Positions 15,889-24,315 of a DNA stretch of 55,434 nucleotides are shown here, in pieces. The DNA is taken from the NCBI GenBank assembly GCA_037443705.1, contig JBBINV010000018.1:1-55434 (forward strand), given 5' to 3'. Position 1 is the first letter of the stretch, and each line of letters opens with the position of its first letter. The translations under genes and the position numbers were made by a program. This DNA is from 2-02-FULL-66-14 sp037443705. Its GTDB lineage: Bacteria; Pseudomonadota; Gammaproteobacteria; Burkholderiales; SG8-39. Below the pieces are notes generated by a model that had not been told where the DNA came from, did no database searches, and saw only the letters and a list, made by a program, of their open reading frames with translations.

Positions 15889-16346
15889 GCGCGGAACGCA
15901 GGCTGAAGGAGCTCGGGATCGAGCTGGGCGCCGTGTCCGCTCCGGTCGCGAATTACGTCAACGCGGTGCGCACCGGAAACCTCCTCTTCCTCGCCGGCAA
16001 GGGACCGCGCCCGGACGCGAGCGGCAGGCGCCCCTCGGGCAAGGTCGGGCGCGACTACAGCGCCGAGCAGGCCTACCAGCACGCGCGCACCGTGGGAATG
16101 GACCTCCTCGCGGTGATGAAGGCGGAGCTCGGCAGCCTCGACCGCGTGAAGCGCGTGGTGAAGGTGCTCGGCATGGTGAACGCCGTGCCCGAGTTCGCGG
16201 ACCACCCGAAGGTGATCAACGGCTGCTCCGACCTTTTCGTGGAGGTGCTCGGCGAAAAGGGCAGGCACGCGCGCTCGGCGGTCGGCATGGGGTCGCTGCC
16301 GATGGGCATCCCGGTCGAGATCGAGTGCATCGTGGAAGTCGAGTAA
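15885..16346 (+). CDS. RidA/YjgF-family protein
   Basis: 153-residue member of the RidA (YjgF/YER057c/UK114) family, trimeric proteins that hydrolyse reactive enamine/imine intermediates. Visible features are the start RRLKELGIELGAVSAPVANY, NLLFLAGKGPRP, VKVLGMVNAVPEF, and RSAVGMGSLPMGIPVEIECI with the Arg typical of active RidA proteins. The longer N-terminus places it in one of the Rid subgroups outside archetypal RidA. Translation is coupled to the upstream FAD oxidoreductase through an ATGA overlap, suggesting it deals with an unstable product of that or a related reaction; this link is an inference. Confidence 0.9.
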   Translation: MSAERRLKELGIELGAVSAPVANYVNAVRTGNLLFLAGKGPRPDASGRRPSGKVGRDYSAEQAYQHARTVGMDLLAVMKAELGSLDRVKRVVKVLGMVNAVPEFADHPKVINGCSDLFVEVLGEKGRHARSAVGMGSLPMGIPVEIECIVEVE

Positions 16347-16353
16347 CAGGCGG

Positions 16354-17229
16354 TCAGTTCGCCGCGACCTTGTCGGTCGCGCGCGTGCGCTCGTCGCCCG
16401 TGCGCGGCTCGGCGAGCGCGGGGCGCCGGTACACGATGTAATACACCAGCGCCACCATCACGCTGCCGCCGACGATGTTGCCGAGGGTCACCGGGACGAG
16501 ATTCGAGACGAAGCCCGCCCAGCCAAGGTGCGCCGGGGCGGGGACCGCCCCGAGCTTCGCGAGCATCAGCCCGAGCGGAATGAAGTACATGTTGGCGACC
16601 GAGTGCTCGAAGCCCGCCGCGACGAACGCGGCGATCGGAAACACGATTCCGAGGATCTTGTCGACTACGGTGTGTCCGGCCATCGCGAGCCACACCGCGA
16701 GGCACACGAGCAGATTGCACAGCACGCCCTTGAAGAACGCCTCCGCGAAAGGCAGTGCGGCCTTCGCCGCGGCGATCTTGACGTAGGCGGCGCCGAGCGC
16801 GCCTCCGTTCATCGCGGCGTGGTTGGAGAGGTACACGACGAGCGCAAGACCGACCGCACCCACCGCGTTCGCCGCGTACACGATCACCCAGTTGCGCAGC
16901 AGCTCCGCGGTGGTGATCTTGCGATCGGCCCAGGCCATCACCATGAGGTTGTTCCCGGTGAAGAGCTCTGCCCCGCCTACGGACACCAGGATCAGGCCGA
17001 GCGAGAACACCAACCCGCCGAGCACGCGGGTCGCGGCGAAGCCGAGCGAGGCGTCGCTCGCCACGAGCGCGAAGAACAGCGCCCCGAGGCCGATGAAGCC
17101 GCCGGCGAGCACGCCGAGCATCGCCGTCTGCAGGAACGGCAACCGCGCCTTGTTGACGCCGACGAGCTGCACCTTTTCGGCGATCTCGCGGGGCGAGTAC
17201 GCGTCCAGGCCGAGCTGTAGATGGGCCAT
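16354..17229 (-). CDS. Formate/nitrite transporter family channel (FocA-like)
   Basis: 291-residue FNT-family pentameric channel for small monovalent anions, with about six membrane segments. Recognisable blocks are the N-terminal amphipathic DAYSPREIAEKVQLVGVNKA, GAELFTGNNLMVMAWADRK (FNT signature), FFKGVLCNLLVCLAVWLAMA and FEHSVANMYFIPLGLM. ATG 17229 has CGGAGA about 8 bases upstream and starts 14 bases after the stop of the formate dehydrogenase gene, so the two form an operon. Context makes formate the probable cargo. Confidence 0.93.
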   Translation of the reverse strand: MAHLQLGLDAYSPREIAEKVQLVGVNKARLPFLQTAMLGVLAGGFIGLGALFFALVASDASLGFAATRVLGGLVFSLGLILVSVGGAELFTGNNLMVMAWADRKITTAELLRNWVIVYAANAVGAVGLALVVYLSNHAAMNGGALGAAYVKIAAAKAALPFAEAFFKGVLCNLLVCLAVWLAMAGHTVVDKILGIVFPIAAFVAAGFEHSVANMYFIPLGLMLAKLGAVPAPAHLGWAGFVSNLVPVTLGNIVGGSVMVALVYYIVYRRPALAEPRTGDERTRATDKVAAN

Positions 17230-17243
17230 GCGGGTCTCCGGTT

Positions 17244-20024
17244 CTAGGTCGTCAGGGGTTCGGCGCGCACCGCGCACACCTTGTATTCGGGAATCTTCGC
17301 CACCGGGTCCACCGCGAGGATCGTCAGGTTGTTGACATTGCCCTGCGCCGGGAAGTGGAAGTTGCCGAACACGACGCCCTCGGGCACGCGATCGGTGATC
17401 CAGGCGCGCGCGCGCAGCTCGCCGCGGCGCGAGACGAGCCGCAGCCGCGCGCCGTCGCCGCGCGCAAGGCCGATCGCCCGCGCATCCTGCGGATTGATCT
17501 CGACCTCGGGCTCGGGGCAGAGCGCGCCCACGGCCGAGCGCCGCGTCAGCTCGCTTCCGTGCCAGTGAACGAGCACGCGTCCGGTCGTGAGCAGCAGCGG
17601 ATAACTCGCATCCGGCAGCTCCGCGGGATCGGCGTGCTCCACCGCGTGGAACGCGCCCTTGCCGCGCGTGAAGCGATCGCGGTGCAGGATCGGCGTGCCG
17701 GGGTGGTCCTTCGCCGGCACCGGCCAGTGCAGCGCCTCGCCCCGCTCGAGCCGGTGCGCGTCGATGCCGGCGTACGAAGGCGTGAGCGCGGCGATCTCGG
17801 CGAGGACCTCGTCGGGCGAAGCGTAGCTCCAGCCCGCCTGCGGGCCGTGCGGTGCGCGCCCCTGGCGCGCGAGCAGCCGATCGGCGAGCGCGGCGACGAT
17901 CGCCCAGTCGGGCCGCGCCTCGCCCGGCGGCTCGACCGCGCGGCGCACACGCTGCACGCGCCGTTCGGTGTTGGTGAACGTACCGTCCTTCTCGGCCCAG
18001 GCCGCGCCCGGAAGCAGGATGTCGGCGAACTCCGCGGTCGCCGAGGGCAGGATCTCCTGCAGCAGCACAAACTCCGCGCCGGCGAGCGCGCGCCGCACGT
18101 GATTGAGATCCGGGTCGGTGAGCGCCGGGTTTTCGCCCATGATGGTGAGTGCGCGCAGCTTGCGGCTGCCCGCGGCCTGGATCATCTCGGTCACGGTGAG
18201 CCCCGGGCGCTCGCCGACCCCGGGGCCGCCGTCGGTGAGCCGCCAGCCCGCCGCGAAGCGCGCGCGCGCCTTGGCGTCGCCTACCGGCTGGTAGCCGGTG
18301 AACACGTTCGGCAGCGCGCCCATGTCGCACGCGCCCTGGACGTTGTTCTGGCCGCGAAGCGGATTGACGCCGGCCCCGGGGACGCCGAAATTGCCGAGCG
18401 CGAGCTGCAGATTCGCGAGCGCGAGCACGTTCGGCACACCCGTGGTGTGCTGCGTGATTCCCATCGCCCAGACCACCGCCATCGGGCGATTGCGCGCGAG
18501 CAGCTCGGCCGCGCCGGCGAGCCCGCTCTCGGGTACGCCCGTGATTTGCGCGACGCGCGCGGGCGTGTAGCGCCGGACCGCTTCGCGCACCGCCTCCACC
18601 CCCTCGGTGCGCACGGCGATGAACGCGCGGTCCTCCCAGCCGTTGGCGAAGACGAGATGGAGCAGCCCGTTCACGAGCGCGATGTCGGTCCCCGGCCGGT
18701 GCCGAAGGTGCAGCGCCGCCGCCTCGCACAGGTCGATGCGGCGCGGGTCGGCGACCACGAGCTTCGCGCCACGCGCCGCCGCGCGCCGCAGCATCGCGCC
18801 GAACACCGGGTGCTGCTCCGTGGTGTTCGAGCCGATCACGAGAATCGCGCGCGCCTCGCCCGCGACGTCGGCCATGGTGTTGCTCATCGCGCCCGAGCCG
18901 AGCGCGAGCAGCAGCCCCGCCACCGTGGAGGCGTGGCACAGGCGCGCGCAGTGGTCGACGTTGTTCGTGCCGATCACCTGGCGCGCGAGCTTCTGCATGA
19001 GATAGTTCTCCTCGTTGGTGCATTTGGCCGAGGAAAGGAATCCGAGCGCGTCGGGGCCACTTCGCCTGCGCACCTCCTCGAGCTTCGCCGCCGCGAGATC
19101 GAGCGCCGTGTCCCAATCCACGCTCACCCATTCGCCGCGCGGCTCGCCGGGCGCGCGCGCGCGACCTTCGAGGAGCTCGCGCCGCACGCGCGGCGCGCGC
19201 AGCCGCTCGGGGTGGTGCACGAAATCCCAGCCATAGCGGCCCTTGACGCACAGGTGCATGCCATTCACGGGCGCGTAGGGGTTTGAGAGCACGCGCACGA
19301 CTCTTCCCTCGCGCACGCCGAGGTCGTAGCTGCAGCCTACGCCGCAGTACGGGCAGACGGTCGTCACGCGCGCTTCGGGCATGCCCGCGGCCTCGGCGCC
19401 GCGGTCCTCGAGCGCCCCCGTCGGGCAGAACGCGGCGCAGGCGCCGCAGGACTCGCAGCGCGCTTCCAGCATCGTGCCGCCGAAGCCGGCCGCGAGACGC
19501 GTGTGCTCGCCGCGCCCGGCCAGCCCCCACACATGGCGTCCCTGCAGGTCGCGGCACGCGCGCACGCAGCGTGCGCAAAGGATGCAGCGCTCGAGATCCA
19601 CGCGGATGAGGGGATGCGGGTCCGAATCGCGCGGCCCGGGACCCGGCTCGAACACCGACTCGGGGACGCGCGCGCCGTAGTGCCGGCACCAGAACTCGAA
19701 CTCGGATTCCGGCGCCGCGTGGCGGCCCCAGTCCGGATCGTGATAGCGCGCGAGCGCAAGCTCGAGCGCTGCGCGGCGCGCCGCCGAGATGCGCGGCGAC
19801 CCGGTACGCACCTTCATGCCCGCCTGGACCCGGGTCGCGCACGCCGGCGCTTCCATGCGCCAGCCTTCGATCTCCACCATGCACAGGCGGCAGTTGCCCG
19901 AGGGCTCGAGCTCGCGGTGGTGGCACAGGCTCGGGATCGCGATGCCGGCGCCGGCCGCCGCGTCAACGAGGAGGCTCCCCTCCGGCGCGCTCACGTGCCG
20001 GCCGTCGATCTCGAGCTCGACCAT
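17244..20024 (-). CDS. Formate dehydrogenase, catalytic Mo/W-bis-MGD subunit (Cys type)
   Basis: 926-residue molybdopterin oxidoreductase oxidising formate to CO2. An N-terminal 2Fe-2S domain (Cys34, 45, 48, 62) is followed by two ferredoxin-like 4Fe-4S sites (Cys147/150/153/157 and Cys190/193/196/200) and the proximal 4Fe-4S site (Cys224/227/231/259). The metal ligand is Cys363 in NVDHCARLCHASTV, with the catalytic His next to it; E. coli FdhF has selenocysteine at this place. ATG 20024 is preferred; a frame extension to a TTG at 20072 lacks similarity. The architecture resembles the FdsA/FdhA alpha subunit of NAD-linked enzymes, yet no diaphorase or FdhD gene is adjacent. focA follows after 14 bases. 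Confidence 0.95.
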   Translation of the reverse strand: MVELEIDGRHVSAPEGSLLVDAAAGAGIAIPSLCHHRELEPSGNCRLCMVEIEGWRMEAPACATRVQAGMKVRTGSPRISAARRAALELALARYHDPDWGRHAAPESEFEFWCRHYGARVPESVFEPGPGPRDSDPHPLIRVDLERCILCARCVRACRDLQGRHVWGLAGRGEHTRLAAGFGGTMLEARCESCGACAAFCPTGALEDRGAEAAGMPEARVTTVCPYCGVGCSYDLGVREGRVVRVLSNPYAPVNGMHLCVKGRYGWDFVHHPERLRAPRVRRELLEGRARAPGEPRGEWVSVDWDTALDLAAAKLEEVRRRSGPDALGFLSSAKCTNEENYLMQKLARQVIGTNNVDHCARLCHASTVAGLLLALGSGAMSNTMADVAGEARAILVIGSNTTEQHPVFGAMLRRAAARGAKLVVADPRRIDLCEAAALHLRHRPGTDIALVNGLLHLVFANGWEDRAFIAVRTEGVEAVREAVRRYTPARVAQITGVPESGLAGAAELLARNRPMAVVWAMGITQHTTGVPNVLALANLQLALGNFGVPGAGVNPLRGQNNVQGACDMGALPNVFTGYQPVGDAKARARFAAGWRLTDGGPGVGERPGLTVTEMIQAAGSRKLRALTIMGENPALTDPDLNHVRRALAGAEFVLLQEILPSATAEFADILLPGAAWAEKDGTFTNTERRVQRVRRAVEPPGEARPDWAIVAALADRLLARQGRAPHGPQAGWSYASPDEVLAEIAALTPSYAGIDAHRLERGEALHWPVPAKDHPGTPILHRDRFTRGKGAFHAVEHADPAELPDASYPLLLTTGRVLVHWHGSELTRRSAVGALCPEPEVEINPQDARAIGLARGDGARLRLVSRRGELRARAWITDRVPEGVVFGNFHFPAQGNVNNLTILAVDPVAKIPEYKVCAVRAEPLTT

Positions 20025-20076
20025 CAATTCAGTGTCGCAGCCCCGTGCGGGGGGCAGCTTGACACCGGTCAAACCT

Positions 20077-20622
20077 TCAGATGGTCATCACGGTCCTGCG
20101 GTAATACTTCAGCTCCTCTATCGAATCGAGGATATCGGCAAGCGCCTCATGCTTGCCCTGCTTGGCGAGGCCCTTCATGGCCTCGGGCTTCCAGCGGCGC
20201 ACCAGCTCCTTCACCGCGCTTACGTCGAGGTTCCGGTAGTGGAAGTACGCTTCCAGGCGCGGCATCCAGCGCGCGAGGAAGCGCCGGTCCTGGCAGATCG
20301 AGTTGCCGCAGATCGGCGAGACCCGCGCCGGCACCCAGTGGGCGAGGAATTCGAGCGCGCGCGCCTCCGCCGCGGCTTCGTCCAGCGTGGATGCGCGAAC
20401 CTTGTCTACGAGCCCCGATTTCCCGTGCACCCCCCTGTTCCACGCGTCCATCGCCTCGAGCACCTCGTCGGGCTGGCGCACCACGAGCTCGAGCCCTTCG
20501 GCGAGGACGTTGAGCTGCGAATCGGTGACCAGCAGCGCGACTTCCAGAATCCGGTCCGAGTCGGGCTGCAGGCCGGTCATCTCCATGTCCAGCCAGACGA
20601 GGTTGTTCGGGTCAGCGGCCAT
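20077..20622 (-). CDS. orn: Oligoribonuclease
   Basis: 181-residue DEDDh 3'-5' exonuclease that degrades 2-5 nt RNAs, including pGpG from c-di-GMP turnover. The start LVWLDMEMTGLQPDSDRI holds the first acidic pair; CGNSICQDRRFLARWMP and KHEALADILDSIEELKYYR hold the second Asp and the His-x4-Asp. ATG at 20622. It is divergent from the M48 protease gene, whose start is 18 bases away. It ends about 50 bases before the formate dehydrogenase start on the same strand and is otherwise unrelated to that unit. Confidence 0.97.
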   Translation of the reverse strand: MAADPNNLVWLDMEMTGLQPDSDRILEVALLVTDSQLNVLAEGLELVVRQPDEVLEAMDAWNRGVHGKSGLVDKVRASTLDEAAAEARALEFLAHWVPARVSPICGNSICQDRRFLARWMPRLEAYFHYRNLDVSAVKELVRRWKPEAMKGLAKQGKHEALADILDSIEELKYYRRTVMTI

Positions 20623-20640
20623 GGCTTATTCTCTCACGGC

Positions 20641-21885
20641 GTGAGTGAGGCGCTTTCCGTCCTGTTCGTTGCGGCGCTCGCGGCGGCGACCGCGACGCGG
20701 CTCTGGCTCGCTTCGCGCCAGGTCCGCCACGTCGCCGCGCATCGCGGCGCGGTTCCGGAGGGCTTCGCCGGGGCGATCCCGCTCGAAGCACACCAGAAGG
20801 CGGCCGACTACTGCGTGGCCCGCACGCGGCTGGGCGTGGCCGAGGCGGCAATCGGCGCCGGGATGCTCCTCGCGCTGACCCTCGGCGGGCTGCTCCAGTG
20901 GATCGCCGAAGCGTGGGCGCGGATCGCCGGGCCGGGCGGCCTTGCGCACGGCGTGGCGCTGATCGCCACGGTGGCGCTGCTGCTCGCGCTGGTCGAGCTG
21001 CCGGTCGCACTGTACCGCACCTTCGTGATCGAGGAGCGCTTCGGGTTCAACCGCATGACGCTGCGCCTTTTCGTTGCGGACCTCGCCAAGCAGGCGGCTC
21101 TTGCCGCAGCGCTCGGGCTGCCGCTCGTGACGTTCGTGCTCTGGCTGATGGAGCGCATGGGCGATCTCTGGTGGCTCTATGTCTGGCTCGCCTGGGCCGG
21201 CTTCAATCTGCTCATGCTGCTTGCCTATCCCGCGCTGATCGCACCGCTGTTCAACCGCTTCACGCCGCTCGAGGACCGGGCGCTCGCCGAGCGCGTGGAG
21301 CAGCTCCTTGCCCGCTGCGGCTTTCGCTCGAGCGGCCTTTACGTGATGGACGGCTCGAAGCGCTCGGCGCACGGCAACGCCTACTTCACCGGGTTCGGCG
21401 CCGCGAAGCGCATCGTGTTCTTCGATACCCTGCTCGCACGGCTCGCCCCCGCCGAGGTCGAGGCGGTGCTCGCTCACGAGCTCGGCCACTACCGGCGCCA
21501 TCACGTCTGGAAGCGGATCGCCCTCCTGTTCGCGGCCTCCGCCGCGCTTCTCTGGGTGCTCGGGCAGGTGATCGATCGGCCGTGGTTCTACGAGGGTCTG
21601 GGCGTCGAGATGCGCACCACCGCCACGGCGCTGGTGCTGTTCTTCCTCGTAGTGCCCGTGTTCACGTTCTTCCTCGAGCCGCTCGCGAGTCTGTACTCGC
21701 GCCGGCACGAGTTCGAGGCCGACGCCTATGCCGCGTCGCATTCGAGCGCGCCCGACCTGGTGCGGGCGCTCGTCAAGCTCTACAAGGACAACGCTGCCAC
21801 GCTCACGCCCGATCCGCTGCACTCGGCGTTCTACGACTCGCATCCGCCCGCAGCCGTCCGGATCGCGCGCCTGAAGACGACATGA
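20641..21885 (+). CDS. M48-family membrane metalloprotease (CAAX prenyl protease 1-like)
   Basis: 414-residue integral membrane zinc protease. The catalytic HELGH is in VEAVLAHELGHYRRHHVW, and the third zinc ligand Glu is in SRRHEFEADAYAASH. Upstream is the long N-terminal membrane domain typical of the Ste24/CAAX protease-1 family, including EERFGFNRMTLRLF. Several hydrophobic segments flank the active site. The GTG at 20641 is chosen as first start after the divergent orn start; no clear Shine-Dalgarno is visible, so the start is moderately certain. The stop overlaps the pterin dehydratase ATG by 4 bases, the first of three successive overlaps in this operon. Confidence 0.9.
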   Translation: MSEALSVLFVAALAAATATRLWLASRQVRHVAAHRGAVPEGFAGAIPLEAHQKAADYCVARTRLGVAEAAIGAGMLLALTLGGLLQWIAEAWARIAGPGGLAHGVALIATVALLLALVELPVALYRTFVIEERFGFNRMTLRLFVADLAKQAALAAALGLPLVTFVLWLMERMGDLWWLYVWLAWAGFNLLMLLAYPALIAPLFNRFTPLEDRALAERVEQLLARCGFRSSGLYVMDGSKRSAHGNAYFTGFGAAKRIVFFDTLLARLAPAEVEAVLAHELGHYRRHHVWKRIALLFAASAALLWVLGQVIDRPWFYEGLGVEMRTTATALVLFFLVVPVFTFFLEPLASLYSRRHEFEADAYAASHSSAPDLVRALVKLYKDNAATLTPDPLHSAFYDSHPPAAVRIARLKTT

Positions 21886-22211
21886 GCGATCTCGCGAAGC
21901 GCAAGTGCCGGCCCTGCGAAGGCGAGGTGGCGCCCTACACGGACGCGCAGGCGCGCGAGATGCTGAAGAGCCTCAAGGGCTGGATCATCGAGAACGGCAG
22001 GCTCGTAAAGGTCTATCCTTTCGTCAACTACTACCAGACGATGGCGTTCGTGAACGCGCTCGCCTGGATCTCGCACCGCGAGGACCACCATCCCGACCTC
22101 GCGGTGGGCTACAACAAGTGCCGCGTCGAATACTGGACGCACGCGATCGGCGGCCTGTCGGAGAACGATTTCATCTGCGCCGCCAAATGCGACGCGCTGT
22201 TTGACCTCTGA
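21882..22211 (+). CDS. phhB: 4a-hydroxytetrahydrobiopterin dehydratase (PCD/DCoH)
   Basis: 109-residue pterin-4a-carbinolamine dehydratase that recycles the cofactor of aromatic amino acid hydroxylases. The signature SHREDHHPDLAVGYNKCRVE contains the His-His pair of the active site, and THAIGGLSENDFICAAKCDA closes the fold. No phenylalanine hydroxylase gene is in the window, so the use in this cell is open. The start (ATG 21882) overlaps the M48 protease stop, and its end overlaps the rsgA TTG start by 11 bases, implying translational coupling. Confidence 0.93.
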   Translation: MSDLAKRKCRPCEGEVAPYTDAQAREMLKSLKGWIIENGRLVKVYPFVNYYQTMAFVNALAWISHREDHHPDLAVGYNKCRVEYWTHAIGGLSENDFICAAKCDALFDL

Positions 22212-23064
22212 GCACGCCACCGTGGTCGCGGGATTCGGGCGCCAGTGCCTCGTGCGCACCGACCGGGGCGCGCTCGAGCGCGCACACACGCGCAACCGCC
22301 GGCTCCACGCGGTCGCGGGGGACCGCGTGACCCTCGTCGCGCCCGGCGTGATCGAGGCGGTGGCGCCGCGCGCGAACAGCTTCGAGCGCTCGAGCGAATC
22401 GCGCACCAGGGTGATGGCGGCGAACGTCACGCAGCTCGCGGTCATCGTCGCCTGCGAGCCCCCGTTCTCGGACGAGCTCGTGTGCCGGCTGCTCGTCGCC
22501 GCCGCGCGCTCCGTCATCCCGGCGCTGCTGCTGCTCAACAAGGTCGACCTTTCCGGTCTGGTCCCTGCGGCGCGCGCGCGCCTCGAGCCGTTCCGCGGCA
22601 CCGGCTGCGAAATCCTCGATCTCTCCGCCAAGCGCGACGTCGCGCCGCTCGTATCGCGCCTCGCGGGCCACCGCACGCTCCTCGCGGGCCAGTCGGGCAT
22701 GGGCAAGTCGACACTGGTGAAGGCGCTCGTTCCCGACGCCGAAGTCCGCATCGGCGAGATTTCCCGGTTCCTCGACGCCGGGCGCCAGACCACGACCGCC
22801 GCCCGCCTCTATTGTATCGACGAGAAAACCTCGATCGTCGACACCCCCGGGGTCTCCGAATTCGGCCTCGCCGGCTTCTCCGCCCGGGAGATCGCGGACG
22901 GTTTCCGCGAGTTCGCCGCGCACGCGCTGCACTGCCGCTTCGCCGACTGCCGGCACCTCGCCGAGCCCGGCTGCGCGGTGCGCGCCGCGGCCGCTGCCGG
23001 TGCCATCCACCCGCGGCGCCTCGAGCTCTACGAGCGCATCGTGCGCGCCGAGCACGCCCGATGA
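22201..23064 (+). CDS. rsgA: Ribosome small subunit-dependent GTPase A
   Basis: 287-residue circularly permuted GTPase that acts in late 30S ribosome maturation. The order of motifs is NKVDL (G4), AGQSGMGKSTLVKAL (P-loop), then DTPGV (G3), as expected for the permuted fold. An N-terminal OB domain precedes it and a C-terminal zinc finger (LHCRFADCRHLAEPGCAV) follows. The start is most likely TTG 22201, since it fits the family's N-terminus and overlaps the phhB stop; no ATG or GTG is closer. Its own stop overlaps the DUF2007 ATG (23061-23064). Confidence 0.93.
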   Translation: MTSEHATVVAGFGRQCLVRTDRGALERAHTRNRRLHAVAGDRVTLVAPGVIEAVAPRANSFERSSESRTRVMAANVTQLAVIVACEPPFSDELVCRLLVAAARSVIPALLLLNKVDLSGLVPAARARLEPFRGTGCEILDLSAKRDVAPLVSRLAGHRTLLAGQSGMGKSTLVKALVPDAEVRIGEISRFLDAGRQTTTAARLYCIDEKTSIVDTPGVSEFGLAGFSAREIADGFREFAAHALHCRFADCRHLAEPGCAVRAAAAAGAIHPRRLELYERIVRAEHAR

Positions 23065-23366
23065 AGCGCGTCTTCAGCTCCTTCGACCGCCTCGCGGTGC
23101 ATCACGCGAAGAACGTGCTCGAAGCCGAAGGCATCCGCGCGGTGGTGAAGAACGAGTTCCTGTCCTCTGCGATGGGCGAGCTCCCTCCCGCCGAATGCCA
23201 GGCCGAGCTCTGGGTCCTGCGCGACGAACACGCGGAAACCGCCGAGAGGATTCTGCGGCAGCCCCGCATCGATCAGGGAATGCCGTGGCAATGCAGGTCC
23301 TGCGGGGAGACTTCCGAGCCGCAGTTCACGCAATGCTGGAAATGCGGCGCGCTGCGCGCGCCCTAA
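23061..23366 (+). CDS. DUF2007 protein with C-terminal zinc ribbon
   Basis: 101-residue protein. The N-terminal about 65 residues are a DUF2007-type putative signal-transducing/ACT-like fold (HHAKNVLEAEGIRAVVKNEF, CQAELWVLRDEHAETAERIL). The last 30 residues form a zinc ribbon with two CxxC pairs (WQCRSCGETSE and QCWKCGALRAP). Function unknown. It is coupled to rsgA by an ATGA overlap, which makes a role connected with ribosome maturation or translation possible, but that is only a guess. Its last 4 bases overlap the convergent CobD-like gene. Confidence 0.85.
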   Translation: MKRVFSSFDRLAVHHAKNVLEAEGIRAVVKNEFLSSAMGELPPAECQAELWVLRDEHAETAERILRQPRIDQGMPWQCRSCGETSEPQFTQCWKCGALRAP

Positions 23367-24271
23367 AGCACCCGCAGCAGGCTCGCGACGATCAGCACGA
23401 ACACCCAGAGGACGAGCGCACGCCAGAGGAGCCCCACGGTGCTGTCGAGGAACGGCGTGTCGGCGGGCTCGCCGGTGCCGAGCTCGGGGCGCGAGGTGGC
23501 AGCGCCCTCGGGCTCTTCCAGCGGCATGCCGAGGCGCACGCCGAGGGCGCCCGCGCCCGCGGCGAGCACGACGCCCATGTCGGGGTCGGGCCAGGCGCGC
23601 GCCTGCGTCCGCCAGCAGTAGACCGCATCCTCGAAGTCGCCGACCACCGCGAACGCGGCCGCGGTGAGGCGCACCGCGGGCCATTCGAGCGCCGCGTGCA
23701 CGCGCTCGGCGGTCCGTCCGAAGGCGCCGAGCCCTCCCCAGCGCGCGCGAAGCGACACCGCGATCCGGTACAGGATCGCGCCGCTCGGGCCCGGCAGCAG
23801 CACGAACCAGAAGAGGACCCCGAAGACGTGCCGGTGCGAGGCGGCGAGCGCCTCCTCGATCGCGAGGCGCACGATCTCCTCGCGCCCGCGGCGCACGGCC
23901 GGCTCGCCGCGCCAGCCCCCGATCAGCTCGCGCGCGCGATCGATACTGCCCTCGCGCATCGCCTTCTGGATGTCGGTGAAGAAATGGCTGAACTGCCGGA
24001 AGCCGAGCGTGACGTAGAGCGCAGCGACGTCGAATGCAAGCGAGGCGAGCGGATGGATCCAGTCGAGCGCGAAATGCAGCGCCGCCGCGCCGAGCACCGG
24101 GGGCAGCACCGCGATCAGCCACGCCACGGTACCCTGGCGCGCCTCGCCCGCATTGAAGGTGGACTCGAGCCAGCCCGCGTAGCCGCCGGCGAGCCCCGCC
24201 CAGGCCTTGCGGTCGGCGAGCGGGCGCCACTGCTCGAGCAGCAGCGCGGCGATGATGGCGAGCGCGCCCAT
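23363..24271 (-). CDS. CobD/CbiB-family membrane protein
   Basis: 302-residue membrane protein of the CobD/CbiB/AmpE-like family, with hydrophobic segments at residues about 1-12, 48-70, 80-92, 145-165 and at the C-terminus (LLWRALVLWVFVLIVASLL). Conserved-looking parts are FRQFSHFFTDIQKAMREGSI, RARELIGGW and VRLTAAAFAVVGDFEDAVYC. True CbiB makes adenosylcobinamide phosphate, but no other cobalamin genes are nearby. Stand-alone homologues are common in Betaproteobacteria, and some may be AmpE-like rather than cobalamin enzymes. ATG 24271 begins with a membrane segment and leaves about 45 bases to the divergent SapC gene. Confidence 0.8.
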   Translation of the reverse strand: MGALAIIAALLLEQWRPLADRKAWAGLAGGYAGWLESTFNAGEARQGTVAWLIAVLPPVLGAAALHFALDWIHPLASLAFDVAALYVTLGFRQFSHFFTDIQKAMREGSIDRARELIGGWRGEPAVRRGREEIVRLAIEEALAASHRHVFGVLFWFVLLPGPSGAILYRIAVSLRARWGGLGAFGRTAERVHAALEWPAVRLTAAAFAVVGDFEDAVYCWRTQARAWPDPDMGVVLAAGAGALGVRLGMPLEEPEGAATSRPELGTGEPADTPFLDSTVGLLWRALVLWVFVLIVASLLRVL

Positions 24272-24315
24272 GACGCGCGCGAAGATAGCACAGCGCCGCT
24301 AGAATTCACCGCCGT

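Noticed and set aside
17355..19286. 643-codon open frame on the plus strand
   Set aside because: Antisense of formate dehydrogenase; the minus-strand frame has all Fe-S and Mo-site cysteines.
23363..24271. Cobalamin biosynthesis locus
   Set aside because: Only one CobD/CbiB-like gene and no other cob/cbi gene or cobalamin riboswitch is present.
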